NCBI RefSeq assembly: GCF_964340395.1 | Contig: NC_135560.1 | Span: forward strand, 5,166,498 to 5,230,497 | Origin: Glandiceps talaboti | Lineage: Eukaryota; Hemichordata; Enteropneusta; Spengelidae | Direction: 5' to 3' | DNA: 64,000 nucleotides | In this document: positions 1 to 11,137 of the stretch, in pieces | How positions within the stretch are numbered: the stretch's first letter is position 1 | How the letters are laid out: every line of letters begins with the position of its first letter | The notes under the pieces: generated by a model | What the model was told of the DNA's origin: nothing | Databases searched by the model: none | The model's input: only the letters and a program-made list of their open reading frames with translations | Made by a program: the position numbers and the translations under genes

Positions 1-1568
1 GGAATGAGGAAGCTAAGCTTATAGCGATTTAATATGTAGCATGTCAGTGCAGCTGATACAAGGTAAACACAGTTCATTACCCTGGGTATACCTATGACCT
101 GTTCATGTGATAGAGGGACGTCGAGTATCTATCTCGGCAGATCTCGCCATATGACCTGAAGCCAGCAGCTGTAGGTAAGGTATGCAACAATGACCATAGT
201 GTGTGGAGGGGTCTAAGGACCGGAAGTAACCCCGTCTTTGATAGGCCGACATTGTGTTGCGGTACTTGATACAGCGACACCCTTTAAGGACATTATCACC
301 ATAAAAGATGGGGGGGAGGCTTTCAAAGGAACGTCGTGAATTATACGAATCTGAAAGTCTGCACCGCTACTATACTCGCGTCCTAATATAAAGATTTTAC
401 TAAATTTTTCGGAAATAAAGCCAGGTTATACTGATCAAAATAGTAAACAAAGGTGACTGTCGACTTTTTACAGTAATTATTGTTATTTAATTACAATTAG
501 TAGTATATAGTAGATGTTATTCCCCAATATTTTTCTTCGTTCAACCAAGGAAAATACGAGTGATCTAAGGGACCTTTGTCACTACGAGTCGCTAGACGAG
601 TAGTGCCAACCCTTAGAGTCACAAGTATTTTCCGGATGAATGAAGAGAAATATTGGAGAATAACATAATTATACCAGCGCAAGTAATATCAAAGACAAAT
701 TAGGGAAAATAATGACAATTTTGAATGTTTTGACTCATATTTCGAATACAGCAGTACCAGTAACATAGATATGTGTTGTCATGACGTAGAACCAGAGTAT
801 ATATTCCATATTGTTTTCTAACTTGGTTTGTGTGTGGTATAATACTTAGTGTGCAATGCCTGTCAAACTTAACTTTCAAAAAATATGATCTAATTTTAGC
901 GAAAATACATTTCATGCAGAACATAAATATTAAGTTGAGTAATTAACTTAGGCCTACTGCTTAGTTGACAACTTCTTTCTCTCTATATTTTGGAGTATAA
1001 ATATACTAATTTATTGTCATAAGCTTATATAAAATTGCTATGTTCACATCATGGGGACCCGAGTCATCTCTTATCTAAATTGATACACTGTTTTTTGGGC
1101 TGCACTCAGATTGGATATGTGAGATGTTCTATTCACCATAGCCTTGACTTAAATCACGACCTCGGTAACTTGTAAATATTTTTTGCTAATAATGATTGCT
1201 ACGAATTACATCATCAAGTGGGACTAGTCTGCAGCCGGTCTGAATGCTTTCACACACTGGAGGAAAGGTCTGATCAAATGACAAACAAAAAAGAAGATAA
1301 ACTTACTGCTTCTACACACACACACACACGCATATATATCCAGATGCCAGTTACATGTAATTGTGATGTCACCGACAGGGAGTTTTCTCCCATGAAGGCT
1401 GCACACAGTGAGGCTCAAAAACCATGGCAGAAATTGGCGAAGATGTAATTCAAAGTCGCTTAACTTTAATATGTTTCATTGTATTTCCCAAATTCACATG
1501 CATATCAATGAAATACACAAAGCAAAATTATCTAAAGGTGCAAATATGTTTGATTGGACCTTTCCTCT
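1..1568. other. Non-coding, no gene recognised
   Basis: Only short open frames with no recognisable protein features occur on either strand. A short CA microsatellite lies near 1314-1331. I see no RNA gene, promoter or exon I can support. Confidence 0.5.
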
Positions 1569-1570
1569 AA

Positions 1571-2076
1571 AGGGGAATGCCACGCCATGAAATAGAGGCA
1601 TTTTTGTAAACTTTGGACTATAGAGAGTAATTTTATGATTTTACATCAAAATTATTGGCCATCTAGATATTGTTTAGTGCCAGCCTTTATTAGCGTCGCA
1701 CTTTGTCTCATGGAGCTAGTCTCATAAAATTAATATGGTTGTTCCATTCATGTGTGGAAATTAAATAAATGTACTAGGCAACAAAAGGCAAGGCAACTCA
1801 TGAATATTCAATGTGTATATTTTGTTCTTTGCACATATGCAGCAGGGTTCAACGATTCCATATTATTATGAGGCCGGCCCCCATGAGACATTGCGTGACC
1901 GCTAGTACATGTAATACTAGTAATGGCACAGACAAGCCTTCCTTGTCTCCATGATAAAGGGCTACCACTATAGGCAATTAGCGCGTAATGTATAAAGTGA
2001 TATAAAATCATGAAATAGCTCTCTATAACCCAAAGATTACAAAAGTGTCCTTATTTTCCTGGAGTGGTGTTCCCCT
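1571..2076. mobile_element. MITE-like element with TTAA-type target site
   Basis: The two ends are imperfect inverted repeats of about 80 bp. The left end begins AGGGGAATGCCACGCCATG and the right end, read backwards, begins AGGGGAACACCACTCCAGG; both then contain TATAGAGAG and ATGATTTTA. TTAA follows the right end (2077-2080) and CTAA precedes the left end (1567-1570), which suggests a TTAA target duplication with one substitution. There is no coding capacity. TTAA sites are typical of piggyBac and Kolobok-type elements; the family is inference. A possible relative of one end lies near 41090-41140. Confidence 0.6.
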
Positions 2077-2080
2077 TTAA

Positions 2081-3956
2081 ACTACCCTCTCGACCCTTGG
2101 CTAACCTAGGCCTAGCTCGACTTGATCTGTCCGTCTGGGTGAACATGTTGCAAACTGTTCAAATTGACATTTGTTACATGAAAATATAGTTGCCATAGAC
2201 CTAAAAGAGCGTGCACTCCCTTAAAAGTGTGGAATTTGTTCCAAATGATACAATCTATACTATATATTTCTTGTGACTATTTTATCCTAAAATAGATAAA
2301 ATCCTAAATTCCGTACGTGTTGTTTTCTGTTTTCGTTGACAGCATGTCAATGAAGTGTTCGTTTGCGTGTACTTGAGCTCCCTAAACATCTTGTTGTAAT
2401 AAGCAATAACGCCAACAAGTTTTCGTTTTGCGCCTATGATATCCCGCGGGCCCGTCTCTTCCAGGCCCCCTAGCTATAAATTATGTATGATCCCTTTAAT
2501 ACCGTATACGAGTCTAAGCAAACTTGTGACGTCATTAAATTGACAGGTCGTATCTGGTTCGTAGTCACAGCGAAGAGTGCCACCAGAGGTGCAGCAGCTG
2601 CAGCGCGGCGCTTGAGAACTTTGTACGTCCACAGGGTACTCGTTGTAAATGAAGATTCTATGAAACTTAACAAGTAAAACAACACAAATGTAAGTACATT
2701 TATCACCTTGTACGCGTATACGATAGAGGAATGTCACATATTAATACAAGAGTCGAAGCAACTTAGGTGTCCCAACTGGACTTCAAGCAGTGCTTGGTCA
2801 TATAACTGTGACACTCCTAGTATACTTGAGCGTGTCGCAGATTCCATGATATGCTGTCAACAACCACATGTGTCTTTCTCGTCATGGTCAGTGCGTGTAA
2901 GGCTTCCCAATGGTAGCTTGCACTTTCTTGTGTCATGAGTACACGCGTGGGATGGGTCTTTTCGACCGTACTATCGTGGCCTCACTCCTTTTGAGTCGTA
3001 CGTACGCTCGCGAAACGTTCCGATTTGACAGCTTTTGGTTTCGTGTATGGTGCAGGGGATCCGGGAATCCCCATTTTGAATGTTGATTACGAAATTGGTT
3101 TACACATGTATCATGAAAACACCAACACGCTTTGTACTTCCATGCATGTATCAACTGTCAACAATAGAAGTACATGTGCAATACATATTCAAATGATAAA
3201 ATCTCATTTTGAAATGGTCATGATTACATTATTAGGAATGTTTCAGAAATAAATGACCAACTTTTGATATGAACGAACTATCGAGTGAGTTTATCCATAG
3301 ACAGTTTATTCCGTATGGTTTTTATCAGCCATCTTTGATGTACGTTTATAACTCGCATCTGTGAACTGTGCAGCTACCCATTTGAAGCATGGTACCAAGT
3401 TACATAATCCATGGATGTATTACTAATACATCCATGCATAATCACAACAGTTCCTCTTTCGATGTGTTCGTTGTTTGTTATTCGTGAGACTGGCTAGACT
3501 ACTGATCTGCACTGTACGTGGCCCCACAGCTTCTCCCTTGTCTGTGATCCAACATAACAACCTTTATCTTACCAGCTATACAGCTGGGTTGACAAGTCCG
3601 GCTTGAGTTTACGTTACAGGAATTGTAGTGTTTGATTCGGGTTAACCATCGGAATGAAAAAGGGCACAAAAAACAGATGTAAAAGCCCTCAAAATCACAG
3701 CAAATGCTACAATTATTGCAGCTAGGCCAGATATTGACTAAATATTTTTTTAGGTTGACATTCAGATCCAGAGATGTGAATCCATCATTAAATTTGTTGT
3801 AGATTTTCTATGAGTCGTTGTCAGGTAATTTTTTCTCAGCTATTTGCCATTATGATCAGTTATCTTTTTTATTCAAATCACCACGAAATTAGTGTCTTCT
3901 GGTCTAGGAGTCACATTTTTCATGTTGATTTCATATTCATTCTTGTACGTACTGGG
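2081..3956. other. Non-coding, no gene recognised
   Basis: The only structure I can point to is a short near-perfect palindrome at 3411-3435 (ATGGATGTATTA, C, then its complement). The final nine bases (3948-3956) are the left target duplication of the large element that follows. Confidence 0.45.
3948..3956. repeat. Left 9-bp target-site duplication of the MULE
   Basis: CGTACTGGG here is repeated exactly at 16597-16605, just outside the other end of the element. Mutator-like elements typically create 8-11 bp duplications, so the length fits. Confidence 0.8.
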
Positions 3957-3970
3957 GCTTACCAGTCATA

Positions 3971-4068
3971 ACGTCCCCGGGTCAAAACGTCCCCGGGTAT
4001 GACCAAAACGTCCCCGGGTCAAAACGTCCCCGGGTCAAAAACGTCCCCGGGTCAAAACGTCCTCGGGT
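3971..4068. repeat. Left subterminal tandem array, six ACGTCCCCGGGT units
   Basis: Six copies of ACGTCCCCGGGT (one with a C to T change) are separated by CAAA or ATGACCAAA spacers. The right end of the element has the same unit in the opposite orientation. Repeated subterminal motifs of this kind often bind transposase in DNA transposons; that role is inference. Confidence 0.8.
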
Positions 4069-4305
4069 ATGACCAAAATTTAACCAAGAGACTTGACTGT
4101 GTAACAGTTTCCGTTCCTTCCCTAAAACACAGTCAAGTATCGATGCCCATATTCCGAACCATTTTCTGTTCGTGATTTACATGCTCATTTTCATAAAAAT
4201 TGGAGGGCGTTCACCCACGTAGACATGAATATTTATATTGCGTAATAGCCAATCATGTACGACATGACACGCACTGTAGCTAGCATGCAGCACCGACCAT
4301 TGATA

Positions 4306-4620
4306 TTGACACGCAAGACTTTTGCGACCTCAAATCTGTCTGATTTCCCGTAAATAAAGTGATGGTTGCCCAAGACAATGATTATTTTTGCCCATGTAGC
4401 ACATCAAACTGTTAAGATGCGTAGCGCTGTGGTGTGACACATTTCGACGTATCAAGTACATACATTGACCCCTGACCTGTTCGTTTATTAGATCGTTGTT
4501 TCTCTCCGTCACCGCCACTTACTGGAACCAATTTTCTACATATCCATTCATTGCCAAGTAATTTAGATTGTAAAAGTCTTGCGTGTCAATAGCAAATATA
4601 TGTATATATTTGCTATTGAC
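4306..4620. repeat. Inverted repeat with a nested palindrome
   Basis: TTGACACGCAAGACTTTT at 4306-4323 has its exact complement at 4572-4589. Overlapping the right arm is a palindrome at 4585-4620 with 16-bp arms (GTCAATAGCAAATATA and its complement) around TGTA. This may be a small foldback element lying within the MULE. Confidence 0.55.
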
Positions 4621-5457
4621 GCGCGCGTGTCAATAGACACTCCATTTTTTTTAATGAAATAGAAAATACGAAGAGTCCCTCTGCTTAGTCTAGAATCCCG
4701 ACGTTACTATATTTCGATTTGAATGATCTCCATACATCTACGTAACGCCAGGATTCCAAACTACCCTCGGCTTGACAAAAACGAATGGAAGGGGTGAAAG
4801 TTCTTGAATTTTATTCTTTGTTTGCGGTAGTGCATTTTGGCCGGGCATTTTGGTTCCCGATGCCGATGCTACCGCTACGGGACTCATGTGCGGCAGTGAT
4901 TGCCTGTTTTCTAATAAATTGTTTAATTTCAGTTAAGGTGAATGACACATGACAGAGGCTGTGCAAGAGGAAGAGGAGATGTTCAAATCTAAAAGTTTGC
5001 AGAATTTCTTTTACAACCATGTCTTTTCCACTAGATATAGAAGTAAAACAGCATTCAAAGTTATTCCGAGTTTTTCCTCTTTTTTTTTTTTTAACCTTTT
5101 AGCTCATTTGTACTTTTCAATGCATGTAATGTGCACACTAAAAACCTGAGAGTGGAATTAACTCATACAAGAAATCAGTGGGGGGGGGGGGGCAAAAAAT
5201 TAAGGCTGAGTTTTATGTAGAATATTAGTACAGTTTATTTCATATTTCATATAAACATACACACAAAGACGTTTTTCTATAAATACGTTTAATTGTACAT
5301 TCAAACAACATTTACAAGACAATTCACTAGACAACAGTCCTGGCACAGTTTTTACATTTCACTGGCTGGATAAATAACACCATACGAATACCATATATTT
5401 TATACCAAGTCCATAAAAAGTGCAGTTTGTATCAAAGTCCACCTTTCTTTATATTTA

Positions 5458-5570
5458 GTATAACAGTATCAAAGCACAAATTACATACATAGTATCAAAG
5501 CACAAATTAAATCCATAGTATCAAAGCACAAGTTAAATACACAATATTAAAGCACAGATTAGATCGATTG
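5458..5570. repeat. Short tandem repeat, ~30 bp x 4
   Basis: About four diverged copies of a unit with the core AGTATCAAAGCACAAATTA, downstream of the MULE transposase stop codon. No function is evident. Confidence 0.55.
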
Positions 5571-5596
5571 TAGCGAATGTCCACGGTATTACAAGA

Positions 5597-6283
5597 CTAG
5601 TCCAAAGTCGGGGCCATTATGTGCGAACATCTCCGTATCAGTTCCTTGGCAGTTTTCTTCCCGGCAATGTAGTCGTCCCATAAGGCGAATAACTGTCCTT
5701 GCGTCTGGCGGTACTGCTTGCGTTGGCGACGTTTCAATTTATTTTCGGATAGAAGGCGGATCTGTAGTTCGATGAGGTCTGCGTGTTCGTGTAGGAGATG
5801 TACAAGTTTATAAAATGAAAGATTGGCTCCCTTTGCGTGGCGATTCAACATCCCATGCCAACCCTCGACGTCGTTGTTGGTGCATATGGATTCGTTAAAA
5901 ACGGACCAAGTGCATGGGGTCCACAACGATCCTTCTATCCACGTGCTTCGGACGTATTGTGCAAATTCCTCTAACTTTGGCGTAGTCGCTTTCTGGGCGA
6001 GGCTCTCGAAAATGGCGGGAATGTGGTCGGCTGGTAGGTACGGCAGGGCGAGGAATTTTCGAAGAAGCTTGTGTGTGCGGTCATCGTTACGGTAAGCGGG
6101 CGAAAGTCCTATTTCCTGTATCTTTCTCCAAAGGCACTGCGTCCAATGGAAGGAACAACCCATGATGTGAACGTTTCCGAGGACGAGCGGGATAGCCTTC
6201 CAAACGGCACATTCAAAATCGAGAACAACTTTCTCAACACGGACGACGTTGCACATGCGTTTCATGGCCTTTAACACTTTCTT
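5597..6283 (-). pseudogene. MULE transposase, C-terminal DDE part
   Basis: Reads on the minus strand from the insertion breakpoint to a stop at 5597. It contains the second catalytic aspartate (VVLDFE), the CxxH motif (GCSFHWTQ) and the catalytic glutamate (NNDVEGWHGML), in the order expected of a Mutator-like transposase. A basic tail (KLKRRQRKQYRQ) follows. The first aspartate lies on the other side of the inserted transposon, in YLDGTFK near 12370. Joining 12227 to 6283 restores the reading KKDYKKVLKAMKR, which shows this was one exon before the insertion. The fragment is dead as a stand-alone gene. Confidence 0.85.
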
Positions 6284-7361
6284 CAAAGTAGGGAGGCCAG
6301 CTGAAATTTAGAAATGTTCAATCAGCATTTCAATGAATGTAGTTTTTTAGATTTCAATTAGGGAAGCTGGACACTTTTTGAATTTTTGAAATCGGATAGA
6401 CGGTTACAATTTTAGTTTTTTTTTTAATAATTCATTTTCATCAATTGTGTTGAAGGACAATACATGCAATAACAATGGGAACAATGGGACAAAAATTAAG
6501 GAATTTTAGCTGAAATTTATAGTAAATTTGCTGTAACTTTTTAAATAAAATATCTTTTTGTACTAAATTTGGCATGGAGATAGATTTTAATGGCATACAC
6601 AAATGTAACTTGAAATCGCGACGCGTGCGCGATTACGACGGCGGCCATATTGGATTTATCGGTGATTTATTCGATATGTCGACGACCGACAATTTACGAG
6701 AAATGACAAAATGAATATATTAAAGTCAAATGGCACATGTGATATATCAAATTGAAGGTCCTTTTGAGCTGATCACACTTTTAAGTAATTCTACTGCATT
6801 TAAACAGTATTTTATCCTAATAAAAGCTTTCATAATATCACTACTGAGGTCAAGTGGAGTTTTGATGTACGGTACAATTACATTGAAAATTACATACCCA
6901 GTAATGTTACTATTCACTTGTCTTTATAAATGCCAAGCGATAATAAGCACCCCACAAAGTTGGAGTCCAAAAACAAAGAGAGCCTCCAGAGAGTTGCATC
7001 AGATGACAAACAAATCATGTGATGATTGTGTTCAAATCAGGTAGAACCAGATAGTCTTGTCAATGGTGGGTCCTTTGATGTCATTTTACATTTTGTGCAA
7101 ATACTTAATAACTATTTGATTTTCAGATGTGCATCTGGTATTGGGAGCTGAACGAAAGTATATAACAAGTTTAAGGTATATATATACAGGAATTATTCAA
7201 CCATGAGTTCACTTTCAGATGGGAAGAATATATCCGAGCACTGTAAAATTGACACAGGTATCACGTAAATAGCCAATTGTCAGAAGTTTATGCAAACTAA
7301 CAAATCATTTGTTCATTCATCCTTAGATTAGCCAAGCCATTTGAGATACACCTGTCCGTGC

Positions 7362-9770
7362 CTAATCAAAATATTTGTTTTTGTATTCTGTGAATTTTAC
7401 TGTTATTGATTTTGCACTTGGTATTTCGAAACATCTGCCACTGCTGTCCCTGGGTACAACATCAAACCCACTGTCGATGATGAAGACGGCTTCCACAGAT
7501 GATACATCTGGATTTGATGGCCATTTAAAACTGGTGTAATTCTTATTTAGTGGATGAAGGAAGTTCACAGTTGCAGTTGATTCACCCTCAACAGTAGTTA
7601 CAGTACCAGGATACCAGGATGAATCAAATGCTACTGCAACAGTTTCTCCTGGCACAAACTTATGCATCTGTACATGTGTATTTTCTGTTTCAGGTACAGG
7701 GTCTGACGATACTGTTGTGGTGGCAACTTTGCTGTTTTTTCGCTTCTTTTGCATGCCTACATTCACTTCACCCTTTCTTTTTCTCTGTTGTTTTTCAGGC
7801 TGCACAGTTTTAGTTCTTGGATCACGTGCTTTCTGACTTTTTTCAATTTGTTTCAGCTTCTGTAGGATTTGGTTTCTGTGTTCTGCCATATATTTCTCTC
7901 GATCCTCCTTTGACTTGACCTTGAAAGACGTCCTACCTAACTCTGCATCCTCTGAAGGCGCTGTTTGTTCAACAGTATTTTTACTTTGTATGAGCTGATA
8001 CAAATTTTGAGTTAATGTTTCCAGATCGAATTGCTTTCCATCCTTTGAAAAAGACATTAGGTCTTTGTTACAGTCTGATTTGAGAATGGTTTTTCGAAAC
8101 TTTATTTGTGACTTGACAGCAAGCATACTATGTTTACTATCCTTGTCTTGAAGATATCTATCCATTTCTTCCTTTGTCCGCCATAGTCCTCCATACACCA
8201 TGACATCACTTGTTATTTTCTCTCTTTTTTCAAGAGCTTTTCTTTCTTTAGCCATCTTCTCTTCTTTTCTTTGTTTAAGAAGAATAATCTGCTTGGCTTT
8301 AATCTCGCTTCTCCTCTCTCTGTATCTCATCAGGTGGACAGGTGCTTTCTTTCTTGCATTCTCCATCACTTTTGCTTTTTTCTCCACGTCAAGTGAGTCA
8401 AGCCATTGTACAGTGTTATTAGTTGAAAACAATATCATGCCCTCAAGTGCAATTGTGTTAGCATTTGGTTTTTCTCTTTGAAGCCTATCTAGACTGGCAA
8501 AGTCCCTTTCACTGACAATGTTGGTTGAGCTGACAGTTGTTGATTCATTTCGGAGATTGGGGTTTACATTACCAATTTCATTGAATTTACCTCCCGGTAG
8601 GTAGTCGCGAAGTTGTCGCTGAATAATCAGTAAAAAATTTAGGCAAAACAACTCGAGAATTTCTCGTGTAAGAGTGTCAAGTTCAGTGTCACATGTTTCA
8701 AATAAGGACTTATAGACTTCATCGGGCTCACAGACATCATGATCATCTTGAAACATCACCATTGGTTTTCCTTCCAAAAGGTCAGACGCATCATTTGAAT
8801 ATTCAGTCATACAGCATTTGAAGTCAAACCACATGTTATTTAAATCCAGGATATGTTTGGCACTCTCAATCTTTCTCCACATTGGACTTGTCATAAGCTT
8901 GTCAACAATTCCCAATGCACGACATCCAGCAATATACACGGGTGATTTCAGGTAAGTCTCCACAGCTAACACCAATCTGTTTTTCTGGTCGATTGAAAAG
9001 TATTCATTGATGAAATTCATGATGTGCTGATGATGGTAGTATACAGCTCCTCCAAGGCTGAACAAGATGTTGATTCGGTGTCCATGGAAGGTATGTAGCT
9101 TACTGGATATTGGGTTGGGGAGACTCTTGAGGTAAGTATAGAATAGTGCTCCATATCCAGATTTATCATCAGCACCTGGAACACAAAGTTTGGTTGCGGC
9201 TCGTATGAATTGAGAAGTAGTCCCATTGAAATTTTGCCATGTTGGTGTTTGTAGCTCTAATGCAACATGCTCCCAAATCTTCAAAGCAGATTCTGCCTGT
9301 GAACCAAGATTTACAAGAACATGCAGGTTGCATTTAAAGTCATTGAGTTCTACTATTTTCTTCTGGATATCTGTTGGCATGGTTGCAAAATTCTCAATAA
9401 CTAATGGTAGGCACTCTTCTCGCCATACTTCCAACTTTGTTTTAAGTGATGCGTTAACAACATGTCGGTCTGACATCATGTTTTTTATGCTTTCCAATAA
9501 TTTAGCTGTCTTCTGATTTTTGTTGTCACCATCAGTGAGATCAGCTATATCATTCAGTTGTATTTGAATCATATTGTAAAAACAATCAGCATCACCTCGC
9601 ACCAGTTCATTCATCCCTAAAGTATATTGGCCACTATCCGTTCCAACCTGGAGACCACCATATTCAAGACCACTTCGCTTCGTTCCATCCATGTGGATTG
9701 TATTGCAGGAGCTATTAAGGATTGCATCAGAAGCTTGCATTTGTGCTATCAATTTGGCTTCGATGAGCAT
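7362..9770 (-). CDS. Putative transposase, catalytic part (ORF b) of the nested element
   Basis: An 802-residue frame starting at ATG (9770). Features that resemble an RNase H-like transposase are an aspartate in IHMDGTKRSG (D28), a second in MMSDRHVVN (D101), and a CxxH motif in FKCNLHVLVN (C147, H150). Yuan and Wessler (2011) describe a C/DxxH motif for several cut-and-paste superfamilies such as hAT, Mutator, P and Kolobok. The third acidic residue is not certain. Residues ~480-560 and ~615-680 are highly charged and probably helical. The C-terminus (~695-770, FVPGETVAVAF then WYPGTV) resembles a Tudor/SH3-like barrel. The frame overlaps ORF a by 22 bp and is probably a continuation of it in a shifted frame: the same-frame codons just upstream of the ATG read HFAET and extend the protein naturally. 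I recall similar proteins as uncharacterised in corals and other invertebrates, but could not search. Confidence 0.7.
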   Translation of the reverse strand: MLIEAKLIAQMQASDAILNSSCNTIHMDGTKRSGLEYGGLQVGTDSGQYTLGMNELVRGDADCFYNMIQIQLNDIADLTDGDNKNQKTAKLLESIKNMMSDRHVVNASLKTKLEVWREECLPLVIENFATMPTDIQKKIVELNDFKCNLHVLVNLGSQAESALKIWEHVALELQTPTWQNFNGTTSQFIRAATKLCVPGADDKSGYGALFYTYLKSLPNPISSKLHTFHGHRINILFSLGGAVYYHHQHIMNFINEYFSIDQKNRLVLAVETYLKSPVYIAGCRALGIVDKLMTSPMWRKIESAKHILDLNNMWFDFKCCMTEYSNDASDLLEGKPMVMFQDDHDVCEPDEVYKSLFETCDTELDTLTREILELFCLNFLLIIQRQLRDYLPGGKFNEIGNVNPNLRNESTTVSSTNIVSERDFASLDRLQREKPNANTIALEGMILFSTNNTVQWLDSLDVEKKAKVMENARKKAPVHLMRYRERRSEIKAKQIILLKQRKEEKMAKERKALEKREKITSDVMVYGGLWRTKEEMDRYLQDKDSKHSMLAVKSQIKFRKTILKSDCNKDLMSFSKDGKQFDLETLTQNLYQLIQSKNTVEQTAPSEDAELGRTSFKVKSKEDREKYMAEHRNQILQKLKQIEKSQKARDPRTKTVQPEKQQRKRKGEVNVGMQKKRKNSKVATTTVSSDPVPETENTHVQMHKFVPGETVAVAFDSSWYPGTVTTVEGESTATVNFLHPLNKNYTSFKWPSNPDVSSVEAVFIIDSGFDVVPRDSSGRCFEIPSAKSITVKFTEYKNKYFD

Positions 9771-11137
9771 CGTTTCAGCAAATGTTCTTTGGGTAGCCGG
9801 TCTACACGAATATTACCTAGTTTTTCGAGAACAAGACGAACAATACGTTCTACATTCCCAACCCCAACATTCATTGACAGCAACGTTGCATATACTTCCC
9901 TTATAGTATCGGAGTATTTACCATTGTGGAATGTAGTGCAGGTATTTTCACTGGGGATTGACTGTAGTATTTCTACTCTTTCGTTAAGTTCATCTGTTTC
10001 TTTTTCATAGAAATTAATGGTTTGCTTCAAATTGCTCACAAGATTTTTTTCAGATGCCGTGTCCTGACTTTTAATGTTCTGTGATTTTATTTTGTAGTAA
10101 GAAGATTGTTTTTGTAGTTTGGTCTTTTCTGCAGTCATGTGTGCCATTTTTTCTTCCAGTTCATCAACAGTACCAGTCAGTGTTTTGATTGTTGAGTCTT
10201 TCTGTTGCACATCTTCTTTCAACATTTTAATCTTTTCCTCTTTTCTTACTTCTCTTCTCTGTACATTCCTTGGTTTATATTCTTGTACCTTTCTTTTAAG
10301 GTCTACAATTGTCTCTTGCTGTTTACCACATTTCTGTTGTAACTCGTCTACTTCTGCAACATTTGTTTCTTGTATGTTTAGTGCATCTTTTGTCTCTTTC
10401 AGCTGTACAGTTAATGTATTGACAAGTGACAGATCATGTTGGACTTCCACTAATGTACTTGTTAGCTCTGTGTTCACCTTCGAACATTCACACACATGAC
10501 CGTCATGAGTTTCATCTCCACCATCGTTATTTTTTCTAGGAAGACTGTAGTGCTTTGCTGATTTCCCAACTTTAGACTTTTTCCTATAGATACGCTCCCA
10601 TTGGTTCCTCACAGTCTTTTCCGTTGGTAACTCTCTATCCTCTACTCCAAACATATGCTGCAACCACTGCCTTACCAAAGACCAGGGGAGTCCTCGTCTG
10701 ATTCTAAATGCTCTTAATTGCATAATTCTGTCAATAGTTACAGGTTCTGACTGTCTAAGTGCCACAGTGGGATTTAAAAGGTCACTTATCATAAGTCCTG
10801 CAATGTGGGTTTCATGCTGCTGCATATATGGTAAGACAGTGGTTGATTTCCACATGTCTACATCTACAGAACTGTCAGTAGATATCTTATTTATGTCTCT
10901 TTGTACTCTGCGCGTCAGATTGCTTATTTTTTTTGGCAGCTGGAAGTCCTTGTTGAAGAGGAGCAAAATCTTCGGAAGATTTTCCTGTATACTGTACCCA
11001 TTTCTTTCTAAAGTATCAATGAGATCTTGATATACAGAATAGGTCACTGGGCAATTTTCAAGTATCAAATCGATCTGCCCAATCTCACCATAAACAATAT
11101 TTTGAATATTTTTCTCTATTATTTGTATGGGATCCAT
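9749..11137 (-). CDS. Coiled-coil N-terminal part (ORF a) of the nested element's protein
   Basis: A 462-residue frame starting at ATG (11137). Residues 1-200 are mixed, with a helical segment around RIMQLRAFRIRRGLPWSLVR that could bind DNA, and a C-x-C (CECS) near 212. Residues ~220-385 are a long heptad-rich coiled coil. Residues ~400-450 (NGKYSDTIREVYATLLSMN onward) form a compact helical region running straight into the catalytic part. After DRLPKEH the frame runs only ten more codons (LLKRCSSKPN) to a stop, while the -1 frame continues into ORF b. I see no canonical X XXY YYZ slippery heptamer in the correct phase. A one-base indel in this copy, or a sequencing error, is therefore the simplest explanation. 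Programmed frameshifting or an intron cannot be excluded. Confidence 0.65.
   Translation of the reverse strand: MDPIQIIEKNIQNIVYGEIGQIDLILENCPVTYSVYQDLIDTLERNGYSIQENLPKILLLFNKDFQLPKKISNLTRRVQRDINKISTDSSVDVDMWKSTTVLPYMQQHETHIAGLMISDLLNPTVALRQSEPVTIDRIMQLRAFRIRRGLPWSLVRQWLQHMFGVEDRELPTEKTVRNQWERIYRKKSKVGKSAKHYSLPRKNNDGGDETHDGHVCECSKVNTELTSTLVEVQHDLSLVNTLTVQLKETKDALNIQETNVAEVDELQQKCGKQQETIVDLKRKVQEYKPRNVQRREVRKEEKIKMLKEDVQQKDSTIKTLTGTVDELEEKMAHMTAEKTKLQKQSSYYKIKSQNIKSQDTASEKNLVSNLKQTINFYEKETDELNERVEILQSIPSENTCTTFHNGKYSDTIREVYATLLSMNVGVGNVERIVRLVLEKLGNIRVDRLPKEHLLKRCSSKPN

Noticed and set aside
92-3252. Several 60-90 residue open frames on both strands
   Set aside because: No conserved motif, no plausible splice structure, and compositions typical of random frames in AT-rich DNA.
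6730-7044. 104-residue plus-strand frame inside the nested element
   Set aside because: No recognisable features. It lies in the non-coding flank of the element and opposes its genes.
9749-9800. Programmed -1 frameshift site between ORF a and ORF b
   Set aside because: CCCAAAG is present but its phase is wrong for the standard slippery rule, so I kept it only as an alternative to a simple indel.
7619-10499. Plus-strand frames of 60-130 residues opposite the nested transposase
   Set aside because: They are shadows of the long minus-strand frames.
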